DNA from: Elysia crispata
Lineage: Eukaryota; Mollusca; Gastropoda; Plakobranchidae
Direction of reading: 5' to 3'
Length of the DNA stretch: 64,000 bases
Assembly: GCA_033675545.1 (NCBI GenBank)
Contig: JAWDGP010005301.1
Coordinates: 1,617,501-1,681,500 of the forward strand
In this document: positions 11,801 to 23,209 of the stretch, piece after piece
How positions within the stretch are numbered: the first letter of the stretch is position 1
How the letters are laid out: every line of letters begins with the position of its first letter
The notes under the pieces: model-generated
Told to the model about the DNA's origin: nothing
What the model saw: the letters and a program-made list of their open reading frames with translations, nothing else
The model's database searches: none
Made by a program: the position numbers and the translations under genes

Positions 11801-14800
11801 CAGTACTTAAAGTAATCTGAGATCTCTATCAATCAAATTTTGCTTTATAGAGAATGAATAACCACAGTGAAATGTGTTAATGTTAAAACTTTCAAATAGT
11901 GTTGAAATTCTTATTATTTGACCTTGTTTGGATGGTCCCTTTTTATGACATAGATTTTGATTCTTTCGACTCAAAATTATTAAAACATATGCGACTTTTT
12001 CCCCCTGAACTTCAAATCGAGTATACACATATGAAGTGACCTTTGTAAACCTTATTTTTTTACATTCAATTTATCTCAGGAGAGTAACCTTTACATCATG
12101 CTGATGTAAACAAAAAAATGAGCAAATTTTTCATATTACATAAGACAAATGATCTACTCACTTTCCAAGTAATAATTGGATATGCGATTTTTGTGCCTGA
12201 AAAGAAAGTAAAAAAAAATAATTAAAAATGTGTTTAACTGAATTAGAAAGTAAAAGACAGTGTCCATAACATTAAAAGACAACAAGCACATAAGAAAATT
12301 TGGGTCTCTCAACTAAATTTCATTTTGCCCCTCACACTACAGATACTGAGTAAGCCCACTGGTTCAAAAAATATGCATTCAGTATAACGTTGAAAGAAAA
12401 TTCTCCTCTATTGCTACAGCTTTTTGAAGACGTAACATGAGTCCTCACCTAATATTTCACCAATCTTAATTACAACATGTTAAGTTTAAAAAGGTGTTAT
12501 TTAAGAGCAAAAGTTTTTTATCTGAAAAACTAAATCATATTTTCACATTTATTCTTGGTTCTGTAAAAGTTGTTAGCAAATTACAGTATACCCATACCCT
12601 AAAGACTATTTTTAATACTTCCATTTTCTTCAGGCATATTGTCTCTATGATTGAAAAGATTTTTTTTCTCGGCAAGCAAACATCATTTAAAAACAGTTAA
12701 ATGTAAAATATGAATTACACAACAGATATGCCATAAGAACAAAAAAAGCTTATTTTAAGAGAGAGTAGATGCGTATTAGTATAAGCATGTTCTCTTTGAG
12801 GGGCAAGATGATGGATACGGAAGCATCTATATATCGATGGTTCTAATTCTACAATGGCAAGCATTTTTCTTTCATTTTCTCTTACAGCCTTATCCTAACC
12901 ACTGCTGGGCACTATAAAAAAATCTAGCTCTTATAATTCTTACCTAAATACCACTAGGGTTAAGATGCAATCATATTGTAATACCAGATTTTAAGTGGTA
13001 TGTTACCAGAATCATAAAGTGATTTCAAAATATGTCTTAAAACTCAAGATTTTTAATTGTGCATGATAACACAAAAATATAGGAAATGAGGAAAGACTAG
13101 AAATGATGCAATGAACTCAATAGCACTAAATTATCATAGTGCCAAATATTGAAGGAAAAGGTGGTGTTAAAATTATACAAAATGTACATAAAAAAAGATC
13201 ATGCACGCAAAAAGGTACGAAAAGAAAATCCAGAGATATAAAAAGATTATGTTTATCAATAAGATGAAATAACATCCATTAAAATAATAAAACATACCAA
13301 AAAGATTTTGTTAAACTCTTTTATTCTTTCTGGTGTGTACTTGCATTCTTCCAAAAGTGCACTGGGAAAAGACCACAATCAAAAAAAAAAAAAAACAATT
13401 AAAAAGTTTTGAGAAATAGATGCACACAAAAAAATTTCTCGCAATGAAATTCGAAAATATTTTCACCTTCGTCATCTTTTAATAAGATTGACTGAAAAGT
13501 GGCCAAAGAAAAGGAATGCAACAAAACATTCATTATGGTGTGCAGGTTTAAAGCTAAAGAGAGCATTTAAGTAGTGTCTTACGAGCCAACATATTTATCG
13601 GTAGGAAGCAGATTCGTAGGGAGCTAAGTTTAGCTTACACAAGGTGATGGTCTTTAAATACTAAGAAACACAATGACTTCAATTGGCACAGCAAACTAGT
13701 TTGACATTTAATCAGGTACCTTCATCTTATACTTCACTGTTCCTGTTCATACTGATAATTGAGAAGCTTGCTTACCTTAAGTTTTGCTCTGTGGTGTCAT
13801 GTTTTGCTGCCTCCAGCAGAAGGGTAACTAGCCCTGAGTAGGCAGCTTTCAATATTGCTCTTTCCAAATCTTTAAAAGCTGGATTGTCTGACAAAAATAT
13901 GTAATAAAAAAGGAAAAGAAATGATTTAAAAAAAATTAAGTTTTCAAAACTCCTTGCAATATGTCTTGAACTTGTAAAGTGCTTGAAAAGTCACTGCAAA
14001 CTGGAAGGCAACAAAAAAAATTTCTAATAAAATAAATCTTAAACTTTTATCTGTAAGGCGTAATTTTGATAAAATCAGAGAAAATCATAAATTCAGAAGA
14101 TTAGCAGGATCTTAACTCTATACAGTTTACATTTGTTTCTCCATGTAAAATTTGTACTTATCATCTCTAAATATCTGGTCTTTGAAATTACAGACTGGTA
14201 CCACAGATCAATTAAGTTTTTTTTTTTTCTGGGCTTAAAAGAGATTATGAGTAGGTTTAATAATATGATACGTGTGCCGACATAATTATATCAATAGTAT
14301 TGAGAACATTCTTACACAAGTGAAAAGTGTTCTCTCAAACTTATATTCTAGTAGAACTACAAGTTGGATGGGAAAAAATAGAGGATTGTGTCTGGTTATA
14401 GTCTAAAAATCTAGGCCTTTACCTCAAGAATTAAAAAAAAATTTTTCCTTTCCTCCCAAAATACACACAGCTCAGCTCCTAAGGAAAAGGTGAATTGCTC
14501 ACAGAGCAAACTAATACGCTTTAACAAAAATCATGCCTATTATGATGATACAAAAAGGTTGCCTCTGAGCCTAAAAATCAGCAGCTGAACTGGTCTGATA
14601 CATACACTACTTGTGGCCCTAAAAGGCTAACTGCCAAAAAAGAGTTAAAGGTTTAAAAAAAAATTAAAATATTTCAGACGAAGCTGACCTCATTTGATCA
14701 TTCAAAAAGAGGTTTGACTTTATTAAATGGTATAAAAGCTAAAATTAACATAAATGAGTATCTGTGAGTGTGAATCAATTTTAAGTTATAATATTACTAC

Positions 14801-16522
14801 TTCTTAATCAATGATCTCCATGTAAAACCAACTCGTTTAACACAGAATCACATACACACACAAAAAAAAAACAAGTTTTAAAACTGATCAAGGATCAGGA
14901 GAAATATCAAGAGGGACATTTTTTAAATCTACTGAACCCTCTTCATAATGTCAGACAAGACTCTTGAGCATCATATTATTGCATCAACAATAGAGAAGAT
15001 GATGGATGTTGAGCTGAGGTGCAACTTGCTTCTCACCATCTTCCTTATTTTTTCAATCTAAGCCTACCTCAGTAATTAAAAAACTATAAAGCAGTCACTA
15101 ACTTGAACTTAAGTAAGACAATGAACTAAGAAAAACAATTATGTCAAACATTTTAATGAGTAATTAAACATATTGACTCCTGCTGTGCGAAAGATGGAAA
15201 TCATGACCGACTTAAGTACCAGCTCAAGGCTTAAATTGTCTGTAAAATAAGCAAATTTAACAGCATGTCTTGCTCTAATTTTTGCTTCACCTATATGTGC
15301 AGCCTCTAAATATCTTTCTAATTCTTAAAAGGTCCTCTCATTCATATCATAGAGTGTTTACTGATACAGTTCCTATGTTTTTGTGTTGCTTGCAACTCAA
15401 AAATTCCATGATTAAAAAATTCTTGCAACAATTGACCAATCTACATCAAATTTCTTACAAGGAGAAGTAAAATTAACCTCTAAAAAGCCTTTCTTTTCTT
15501 CTTTCTTAATCTCCTCATCAATTTCAATTTTTCTTTCCTCAAAATAATAATACTATGCGATTTGATTTGTAAAATTAAGCAAAAAGATTAGATCGAAAAG
15601 AAATCACAAAGTGTCTGAGGGTTATTAACTGATGATTGATCTTCTGAATGCTACAGAATTTAAAGAACGCACTCTTAGCGATTAAAAACCCATAAAGAGA
15701 AACTTGGTGAACTAAGATTACAATTGAGGGATTACAAACTCAAAGCCATTCTCTCATTAGTGATTATACAACAGAACTAAGCCTGTGGGTAATAATCTGA
15801 GCAAAATCATAACTCATACTACTATGTGCTCTCTCAAGCTTAAGCTGCACTCTATTGTTTTTCTTCACATACAGCTTCAAACTGTCTTGACGAATAAAGG
15901 TTTGCTCCTATCTTGGCATATAGGAGATAAGGATAGGGACAAGGTCTAAAGGAGATGATTATTAATTATTTTTACTCATTCACTTCCCTTTCTGTTATCA
16001 GATGCCTGCCATTAGCTTACTAAATAAAATCGTATCATACAGATATGTGACTTGTAAAAGAAAGGATCTCTTCAATCCACTACATGTGCCTGCCCAATGG
16101 CTTTAAAACCTCTCTCCCCTCTCCTCACACAAGAACATACAATCTACCTCAGTTCTTAGTTAATCTGAACACCTCTGACACTTTAATTTAAGATGAAGGA
16201 CTCAACTTGCTAGACAAATAAAAGAGATAAAAGATGGAAAAAGGTTTGAATTGTTTATCACGTTAGTTTTTAAAAGATACTCATTTCTGATCACAACTTT
16301 CTCTCATATTATCAGGCTCCAATGGTTTCAAAAGTTACTAAGATTTTATTTCCATACCCCTGTCAGTGTCACCTGTCCCATACCTGCAACAACATCTCTG
16401 TGCTTTTCAAACAGAACTCCTTGACAGGCGCATATCACAAATTTTTCAAACAATTTATCTGGTATATGGGCCACGTCTCCAGCCAAAGAGATATTTTCAA
16501 GGACTGATGCACCAAGCTCCAT
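8806..16522 (-). CDS. COMMD3: COMM domain-containing protein 3 (COMMD3), eight exons, complete
   Basis: Reading the minus strand, coding exons are 16522-16384, 13887-13776, 13361-13298, 12196-12162, 10424-10364, 9881-9825, 9307-9248 and 8865-8806. All have GT donors and AG acceptors with matching phases. They sum to 588 nt, or 195 residues, the length I recall for human COMMD3. The product starts MELGASVLENISLAGD. The helical N-terminal domain covers roughly residues 1-120. The COMM domain begins near residue 125 with HIVDVDWRLDYYMK and continues through VQFSCSLEQLQDLVGKL to the end. COMMD3 is a subunit of the CCC/Commander complex, which acts with Retriever and WASH in endosome-to-surface recycling of membrane proteins. 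Introns are up to 2.5 kb and show no recognised mobile element. The gene is transcribed away from PTAR1, with a pogo-type transposon now between them. Family and intactness are near certain; transcript ends are not determined. Confidence 0.96.
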
Positions 16523-17535
16523 AATTTAAAAAAAAAGTTCTCTCTATGAAACGTTTGCAATATATAAATTATAATTTATGAATAGACCGGTACAAGTGTG
16601 GACAAGACTGTGGTTGAGAGACAAAAAATCTAACAAATATCTAGACCAAGACCTTCGTCAACAAAATTGTTACGAATGATCTTCGGTTACATATATGATA
16701 TACATCTAGATCTATCCTCTATAGAGGTTCATTCCTACTCCTACATAGACCTATTCCACGAGATAGCCATAGAAGATCTAGATTAATTTACGAGATATAC
16801 ACTTCAGATGATTCAATTTAGATATCTAATTACCACTTAAAAGAAATCAAGATTACATTTATAGATAAAGGGATATATCATTTAACTAAGTTCTCATTTT
16901 TTGATTGACTAGCCTGCTCAGTTTCGATGCTTTAGGGAGTGGGAGGAGGCCAAACATATGACTCGGTATAATCTTGTTTTCAATTGAAAAGAAGCATAAC
17001 AGCTGTCCTTTTTACCTATAAAGACAAAAGATTCACTACTGGCAGTAGAGGAAAAAAATCTGTAGTTTACATACATCTTATATTTGAATGCATCTACATG
17101 TACTTAACTTATTTGAATTTTTTATATATTTATTTTTTAGCTGATCTTGCTTTTTCCCCCTTTATTCTTCTCCTTTTAACCTCTTTGCATTTGTTCTTTT
17201 TATTTTCATTTGCCAGATTTATTTCAGAAATTAATAGTATGTTGACCTATACAGAGGAAACGTTAAAACTCACAGAAATACCAATAATCTATAAGTTTTA
17301 GGTGGATATTTTTAAGTACCGACCGCAAACTTAATATCATAGCCATCACATACTTAAGCCTATGTTAGACATAGTTTGGACATGTAGAAATACTTCGGAC
17401 GCATAGTTTCCCTTGCCTTCAACGTGCGATATATCAACTAATTGTTGACGGACTGGTATGGCGAATATGGTGTGAATGAATTCATTGGCTAGAAATGCTT
17501 TGTAACAACTTTCTGATTTCACTATTTCCGATATG
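16523..17535. other. 5' flank of COMMD3
   Basis: Upstream sequence of the minus-strand COMMD3 gene, up to the left end of the pogo-type transposon. It should hold the COMMD3 promoter. No TATA box in a convincing position and no other gene was seen. Several AGATCTA-type motifs occur around 16700-16790. Confidence 0.4.
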
Positions 17536-18201
17536 TAGGGTAACCTGGGGCAGGTTGTAACACGGAGTAAGTTGTAACAGACATGGCTTGTGGCGAAAAT
17601 TTAGTTCTACACCGCCAAAACTTATTGACCGAATGGTTTTTGCAACGAAGCTTCCCTCGCTGTATTTTGGCGGCCATTGCGTACGTTCGGAAAAAAGTTG
17701 TCTGCTGAACTCATTTTCAAGCACCGGTGAGTAATTTTATAGTTTCGACTAATATTTGTTCATGTACTAACAAATTGACTTAAACTTAACCCGTTTATAA
17801 TTTTGTATGATTCTTTAAGCTTTTATCAATGGCATTCATAGGCATCTAGTCTGAAGGGTTGAATGGGAAGGGCATTTTACAATGAAAACAACAGGAACCA
17901 TGGGTGGGGCAGGTTGTAACAGTACGCCGGGGGCACATTGTAACACTGTTACAACTTACCCCAGTTTAATTTATTCACATTTTTTACGGTTGTAAGGGGG
18001 GAAGTGTATTGATCATTATTTTGATTAGAGAATACTGCACAATGGCTTCTAAATTATGACTAAAACTAAGAATATAAAAGCACTATTTTGTAAACTAAAC
18101 GCTTCCTTGTCGTTACTGTTATGGGATAGCTTTTTGTGACTGTAGGTTCTTGGCATATTTTCATTTTATGTTATCTTTTTATCTTTTACAGATTCGCAAA
18201 A

Positions 18202-20203
18202 ATGGTGAGGAATTATCAAAGAAAAACTGAGCGAGCTGAAGTGCCACAGGAATTGTACAATACAGCAATGCAGGAGGTAGAAAGTGGCAAAACCATTAGA
18301 CAAGCTGCAAAGGACCATGGGCTTTGTCATGTGAGTCTGCATCGGAGGTTAAAGAAGCGGGAGCAAGGAGAGGCACCTTGCATGGGTTACAGCAAACATG
18401 CACAAGTTTAGCCAGCATCAGGAACAGGAACTTGCACGGTACGTGACCTGGTCTGCAGAACTACGCTACGGCCTGACACCTGTAGAAGTAAGGCAGCTTG
18501 CTTATCAGTGTGGGGAAAAGTTCGCTATCAGGATGCCCCCTTCATGGAGCGAGAACCGGCAAGCTGGAGAAGACTGGTTTTCTGGTTTTAGAGAGCGCTA
18601 CCAGTTCTCACTTCAAAAAGCTGAGAATACCAGCTTAGGGCGAGCTATCGGCTTTAACAAACCAGCTGTCGACCTTTTCTTTGACAACTTGGAAAACGTT
18701 TTGTCTAGGCAGAACTTCGGGCCTCATCAAATATACAATGTCGATGAGACAGGTATGTCAACAGTTCCGAAGTCATCAAGAGTGGTGGCAAAAACGGGAA
18801 CAAGGTCAGTAGGTCGAGTCGTTTCAGCCGAAAGGGGGACTCTGGTGACACTAGTCTGTGCCATAAATGCCATAGGGAATTCTGTGCCTCCTATGTTCAT
18901 TTTCCCGAGGAAGACATACAGGGACCATTTTATCCGAGGAGGTCCACCTGGATCAATCGGAAGGGCAAATGGATCCGGTTGGATCAAAGAGGAGGATTGG
19001 CAGAGCTATGTGGAACATTTCATCAAATTCACAAGACCCTCACAAGATTCTCCAATACTTCTAATTTTGGACAACCACGTGTCCCACTTGTCCATACCAG
19101 CCATCGACCTGTGCCGTGAACATAACATCACCCTCCTGTCACTTCCAACACATTGCTCACACAAGCTGCAGCCCCTAGGCAGGGTGGTTTACGGCCCGCT
19201 AAAGACCTATGTCACCAGTCGATGCCACGCTTGGACCAGGGAGAACCCAGGGAAATCCCTGAGCATCTACGATATCCCTGGCATTGCTGGCAGTGAGCTT
19301 CCCCGAGCTACGACACAGCACAACTTGATTGAGTCTTTCCGGTGTACTGGAATATGGCCCATGAATCGGCACGTTTTTACAGACAGGGACTTCGCAGCCT
19401 CTTTGGTAACCGAGCGTCCGCTGATACCATCAGGCTCTTCATCAGATCCGAGTGGCCCACCTGCTGCCCCAGGACCGAGTGGCCCACCACCTTCTGCCCC
19501 AGGACCAAGTGGCCCACATGCTGCCCCAGGACCGAGTGGCCCACCACCTTCTGCCCCAGGTCCGAGTGGCCCACCACCTGCTGCCCCAGGACCGAGTGGC
19601 CCACCTGCTGCCAAAGGTCCGAGTGGCCCACCTGCTGCCCCAGTTCCAAGTGGTCTGTCAACTGTCCCAGGTCCAAGTGGCCTGCCTAGTGCCCCAGGAC
19701 CAAGTGGTCTGCCTGCTGGCCCATCAGCATCAACTCCTGCCACCCCGTCAAGATGTCCGACCAGCCAGGGCGCTTTCTCCCCAGAGCTGGTTATGCCCTT
19801 TCCTCAAGCAGTTAGGGCAGCTAATAATGGCAATGGTAACGACAGACGCAGGAGGAAAAGTGCCATCCTAACTGACAGTCCTGTCAAATTTCTCGAATTG
19901 AACAAGGCCAAGAAGCCCAGAACATCGAGAACGGCGAGGTCAACTAATACCGGGCAGCCAAAGAGTCATAAGCGTGTAGGAAAAGCACAGCCTAGGAAAC
20001 GACAAGCGTCACCAGTTTCCTCGTCTGACTCTGACGATGAAGAAGAGAACATCTGTTTGGTCTGCACCGAGCATTTTCATGACAGTTGTAGTGGAGAAAA
20101 ATGGGTCTAGTGCTCTGGCTGTAACTTTTGGGCACATGAAGACTGCACAGACATCGGATCCAGGACTCTTCTTTACATATGTCAGAACTGTCTATCTGAT
20201 TAA
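18202..20203 (+). pseudogene. Inactivated pogo/Tigger-type transposase with PSQ HTH, DDE domain and PHD finger
   Basis: The frame opens at ATG 18202, 7 bases after a TTTTACAG acceptor-like site, so a 5' non-coding exon is possible. The first block (18202-18411) is a PSQ-type helix-turn-helix with SGKTIRQAAKDHGLCHVSLH. It ends at TAG where the protein resumes in another frame, a small indel near 18402-18411. The second block (18402-20110) continues the DNA-binding region and then the DDE domain. The first Asp is in NVDETGMST (GAT 18743-18745) and the second in LILDNHVSH (GAC 19070-19072). The third position reads LQPLGRVVYGPLK, where this family has LQPLD, so GGC at 19178-19180 replaces the catalytic Asp. 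A linker of GPSGPPAAP-type repeats follows (19448-19725), then a basic stretch and an acidic serine run. The last part is a PHD finger interrupted by TAG at 20108-20110; its remaining Cys/His pairs continue in frame to TAA at 20201-20203. It cannot encode an active transposase as it stands. Confidence 0.9.
19448..19725 (+). repeat. Coding minisatellite of GPSGPP-type units within the transposase
   Basis: About ten imperfect units of 27-30 bp, each roughly 'CCG AGT GGC CCA CC(A/T)...GCC CCA GGA', encode Gly-Pro-Ser-Gly-Pro/Leu-Pro repeats between the DDE domain and the basic region. Reading frames on both strands through this block are long only because of the repeat's composition and are not separate genes. 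Confidence 0.85.
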
Positions 20204-20556
20204 AAAAATATCCTTTCTAACCTTTCAATCAGTATAAATAAAATATTCCTTCCTTTCACACAAAAATGACATTTTGGCTTATTTTAATGTTACGTTTAAC
20301 TGTTACTATACTGTTTCAATGTGCCCCAGGGTCTGTTACAACATGCCCCAGTCATGGGGTAAGTTGTAACAGAGGGCAGAAGAGAAGACATGTGGCGTGG
20401 TTCGTAAAATAATGTTCCAAATTGTCTGAAACGTATTTTAAACGTGCGTGTCACTAGGCTTTCTGTATTTAACATAGTTGTAAACTTATATCTCATATAC
20501 ACCCGCGCTTATGGTCTTTTAGAAAAAAGTGTTACAACTTGCCCCGGCTTACCCTA

Positions 20557-20843
20557 CAATGAACTGAGCGGCACTACATTTTCAAGATTGTATTTTTGGT
20601 ACGGTATGCCTACCTTTTGATATGATGAAACTAATTAAAACCGATCGACTTTGATGCTATTCCTAAAGCAGGTGTCGATCTTATCCAGCTGTTGATCATC
20701 ACGTGATTTATAGCATTGATCATTGAGAAAGAAAAGACCAACAACGAAAAGTACTTTATTTATTTATTGCAGTAATCCGGTAAGGGGGCGGGGGCGGGTT
20801 TTGTTGTTTTGTGCGTGGTTTTTTTATTTTTAATTTTTTTTTT

Positions 20844-20874
<31 letters not shown>

Positions 20875-21320
20875 GGGAGAGTAATCATTCTAGGCGGGTA
20901 GTTCTGTGTAAAATTACTAAAAAGAAGTGAAATTTGAGGCTGGAGATGAAAAAACCTCATGAACAGTGCGGGTACTTCAGAGGCGCTGTGTTAAAAGCAA
21001 TAATATCTATCTTTAACCACATATGCTAAATATGGAAAATTAACTGTTTCTGCACTTTCCGAATAAATTTTAATACCCGTTTTTAGCGCTTATTAAAAAG
21101 TCTTGAATTCCCATAGCGAATGAATACCAGAGTGATCGCTCAGCACTGATGGCTCTGATGATTGCCTGAATCCTAAATCCTGTTTGTTTGAGAATCAATT
21201 ATTCTTTAGTTCTTTTTTGGCCTTTATTTGTTCCTTTTTGCCTTTATTTATGAAAGATAGGTCAGCTCTCATACACATCTAATTTGAAATCTGTACCAAG
21301 CCATCTAGAGCGAAATTCTC
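20557..21320. other. Non-coding stretch with a T20-G24 homopolymer junction
   Basis: Between the transposon and the trinucleotide repeat there is no gene. The notable object is a run of about 20 T (20834-20853) followed directly by 24 G (20854-20877). Confidence 0.6.
20834..20877. repeat. Homopolymer junction T20 then G24
   Basis: An uninterrupted T tract passes directly into an uninterrupted G tract. The G run could form a quadruplex on the plus strand. Exact lengths are prone to sequencing and assembly error. Confidence 0.85.
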
Positions 21321-21387
<67 letters not shown>

Positions 21388-21421
21388 TGATGATGATGAT
21401 GATGATGATAGTAGTAGTAGC

Positions 21422-21494
<73 letters not shown>

Positions 21495-21513
21495 ATAATA
21501 ATAATAATAACAA
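21321..21513. repeat. Compound trinucleotide microsatellite (AAT)n-(GAT)n-(AGT)n-(AAT)n
   Basis: A 190-bp trinucleotide tract changes unit three times by single-base steps: ATA/AAT to about 21384, GAT to about 21409, AGT to about 21494, then AAT again. Long poly-Asn, poly-Ser, poly-Ile and poly-Leu frames through it are repeat artefacts. Confidence 0.95.
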
Positions 21514-22137
21514 TAAACAATTTCATGCTATAAAAATCTTATTGAAATTGAGTTATTTTCATTTTTCTCTCGTGAAAATGGAATGAAATGTCATATCTTC
21601 CTACTGTCTCTATCTTGACTATTTCGACAAAGAATCTTTACATCTGTTATTTTGAAGTATTTGAAGAGATTTAAAGAGAATTTCCATACAAGCATAAAAA
21701 TAGCCAAATAATTATGTTACTTATGTCAATATAAAAGCTTGGCAGTTTATACTTAGCAAAGCCCTTAAGTTGCTCTCACGAACGTTTTGACCGGAATGCG
21801 GCCACCATTTCAGGAAATCGACTAATTATGTACTTTTCCAATCTAATTAAGATCCATTTAAACGCCTACTAGAAAGCTGTGAATTTTCGCATTAAGTTAA
21901 TTTTTTTAAGAAGGGCAATGGATCAGAGCCAACTCTGGGAAAGGAAAGTAAGGCAACGCTTCTCTCCGTTAGTCTATGGGAGGTCCTTGAGCAAAACCGA
22001 ATACACACACAGCCCTTCCCCCTCCTCCCCCACAACTCTTATCGGGGTTACGGTGAAGCCATGGAAAGTAGGTGGTGGGCAGCAACGCGATTTGATGGGG
22101 AAATCAGCTCATTGAAAAAACAAAACAAAACATGATT

Positions 22138-22965
22138 TTAGACAAGGCTGTGTGCTTTCCTCACCGTGAAATGATTATGTGAAAACTAGAATTCAAGTTG
22201 TAGGGCACATTATAAACAACTTGAGATACGCCGATGATACTGAATTAACTGCAGGAAGTAAAGAAGACTTGCAGGGATAATTAGACATTGTTGAAGAAGG
22301 AAGCAAAAAGAAAGGGTTGGAATTGCACAGTAAAAAGACATAAGTAATGGTAATCAGTCGAAAAAATGAGTTTCCACAGATCAACATCTTTATCAACGGT
22401 AATAAACTAAAGCAAAGGGATCAATTCATAAACTTGGGTACTTATATATCAAGTGATGGACCTAACAACACTGAAATTGGATCAAGAATAAGCAAGCAAA
22501 AAACAGTTTTCAGAGAATGAAATCAGCACTAACAAAATAATAGTCACATTTCCATTCACACAAGAAGAAGAGCACTGGACTGCCATAGTGAACCCATTCT
22601 GATATATGGGTGGGAGGCCGGGACAATTTCAGAACAAGTACAAAAGAACTGGAGGCAACAGAAATGTGGTTCCATCGGAGAATGCTACGATTGTGTTGGA
22701 CTGAAAAAAAGTGAAACGAAAAAGTGTTACGAGATCACTCATAAATAGAATACGTTAACGCCAAGCAACCTTTTGGGGTCATGTGATGAGAAGAGAGAAC
22801 TTGGGAAACTGGAAAACGCAGCATGGAAAAACAGCGCGAAAAGGTGTTTGTGGACTAACAAAGTGGCTCAAAGTAGGAAGAGCGACGGAGGCTTTGAAAG
22901 CTACGAGGAATAAAGATGTGATGAAGGTCATTATCGCCTACTCTAAAAAGCACAGCATCTGATTG
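22138..22965 (+). pseudogene. Decayed 3' coding end of an RTE-like non-LTR retrotransposon
   Basis: Conceptual reading across several frameshifts and stops shows, in order: the catalytic box RYADDT (YADD codons at 22227-22238); the block KGLELHSKKT; ISRKNEFPQINIFINGNKLK; QFINLGTYISSDG with NTEIGSRISKQK; then LEATEMWFHRRMLRLCWT and a C-terminal piece near 22850-22960 reading LTKWLKVGRATEALKATRN. This order is that of reverse transcriptases found in many mollusc genomes as RTE-type elements, often labelled endonuclease-reverse transcriptase or craniofacial development protein 2-like. It ends near a short TGATTGATTG tract, as RTE elements often do. The 5' part is missing, and there are many in-frame stops. 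Confidence 0.8.
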
Positions 22966-23201
22966 ATTGAGCTATTTAAACCTACATGATAATGAATGTT
23001 TGAAAAAAAACTGTAAATAGATTTGTTATTCACATGGAGCGTTGTAAGGATTTCATTGTTAAATTAGCATCGTAACTATCATGATGAACATGACAGGAGC
23101 ATGAGTGAAAGACGAATGCCTTAGAAATCCTTTCCCACAACTAACACAAGGAAACGCCGTTGCTCAATTTTAGTTGATGGTGATCACATGACCTGTTAAA
23201 A

Positions 23202-23209
23202 ATGACAAC
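23202..23209 (+). promoter_or_regulatory. Out-of-frame upstream ATG overlapping the PTAR1 start
   Basis: An ATG at 23202 lies 8 bases before the chosen PTAR1 initiator at 23210 and in a different frame. The chosen ATG has the better context (ACAACATGG, A at -3 and G at +4), so leaky scanning would favour it. Whether the upstream ATG lies in the transcript is not known. Confidence 0.3.

Larger units (their letters stand above)
17538..20554 (+). mobile_element. Full-length pogo/Tigger-type DNA transposon
   Basis: A 3.0-kb element is bounded by 26-bp terminal inverted repeats at 17538-17563 and 20529-20554, which match at 23 of 26 positions and begin GGGTAA. The dinucleotide TA flanks both ends (17536-17537 and 20555-20556), the target duplication typical of Tc1/mariner/pogo elements. 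Further copies of a GGGGCAGGTTGTAACA-like motif lie just inside each end (about 17908-17925 and 17936-17970; 20320-20370). The interior carries a two-part transposase with PSQ, DDE and PHD regions. The right-hand terminus is followed by host-like AT-rich sequence. Confidence 0.92.

Noticed and set aside
19267..19871. Several long frames overlapping the transposase, rich in Gly-Pro-Leu or Trp-Pro-Thr
   Set aside because: Shadows of the GPSGPP coding minisatellite in other frames.
21284..21586. Open frames with poly-Asn/Ser, poly-Ile/Thr and poly-Leu runs
   Set aside because: They are translations of the trinucleotide microsatellite in different frames.
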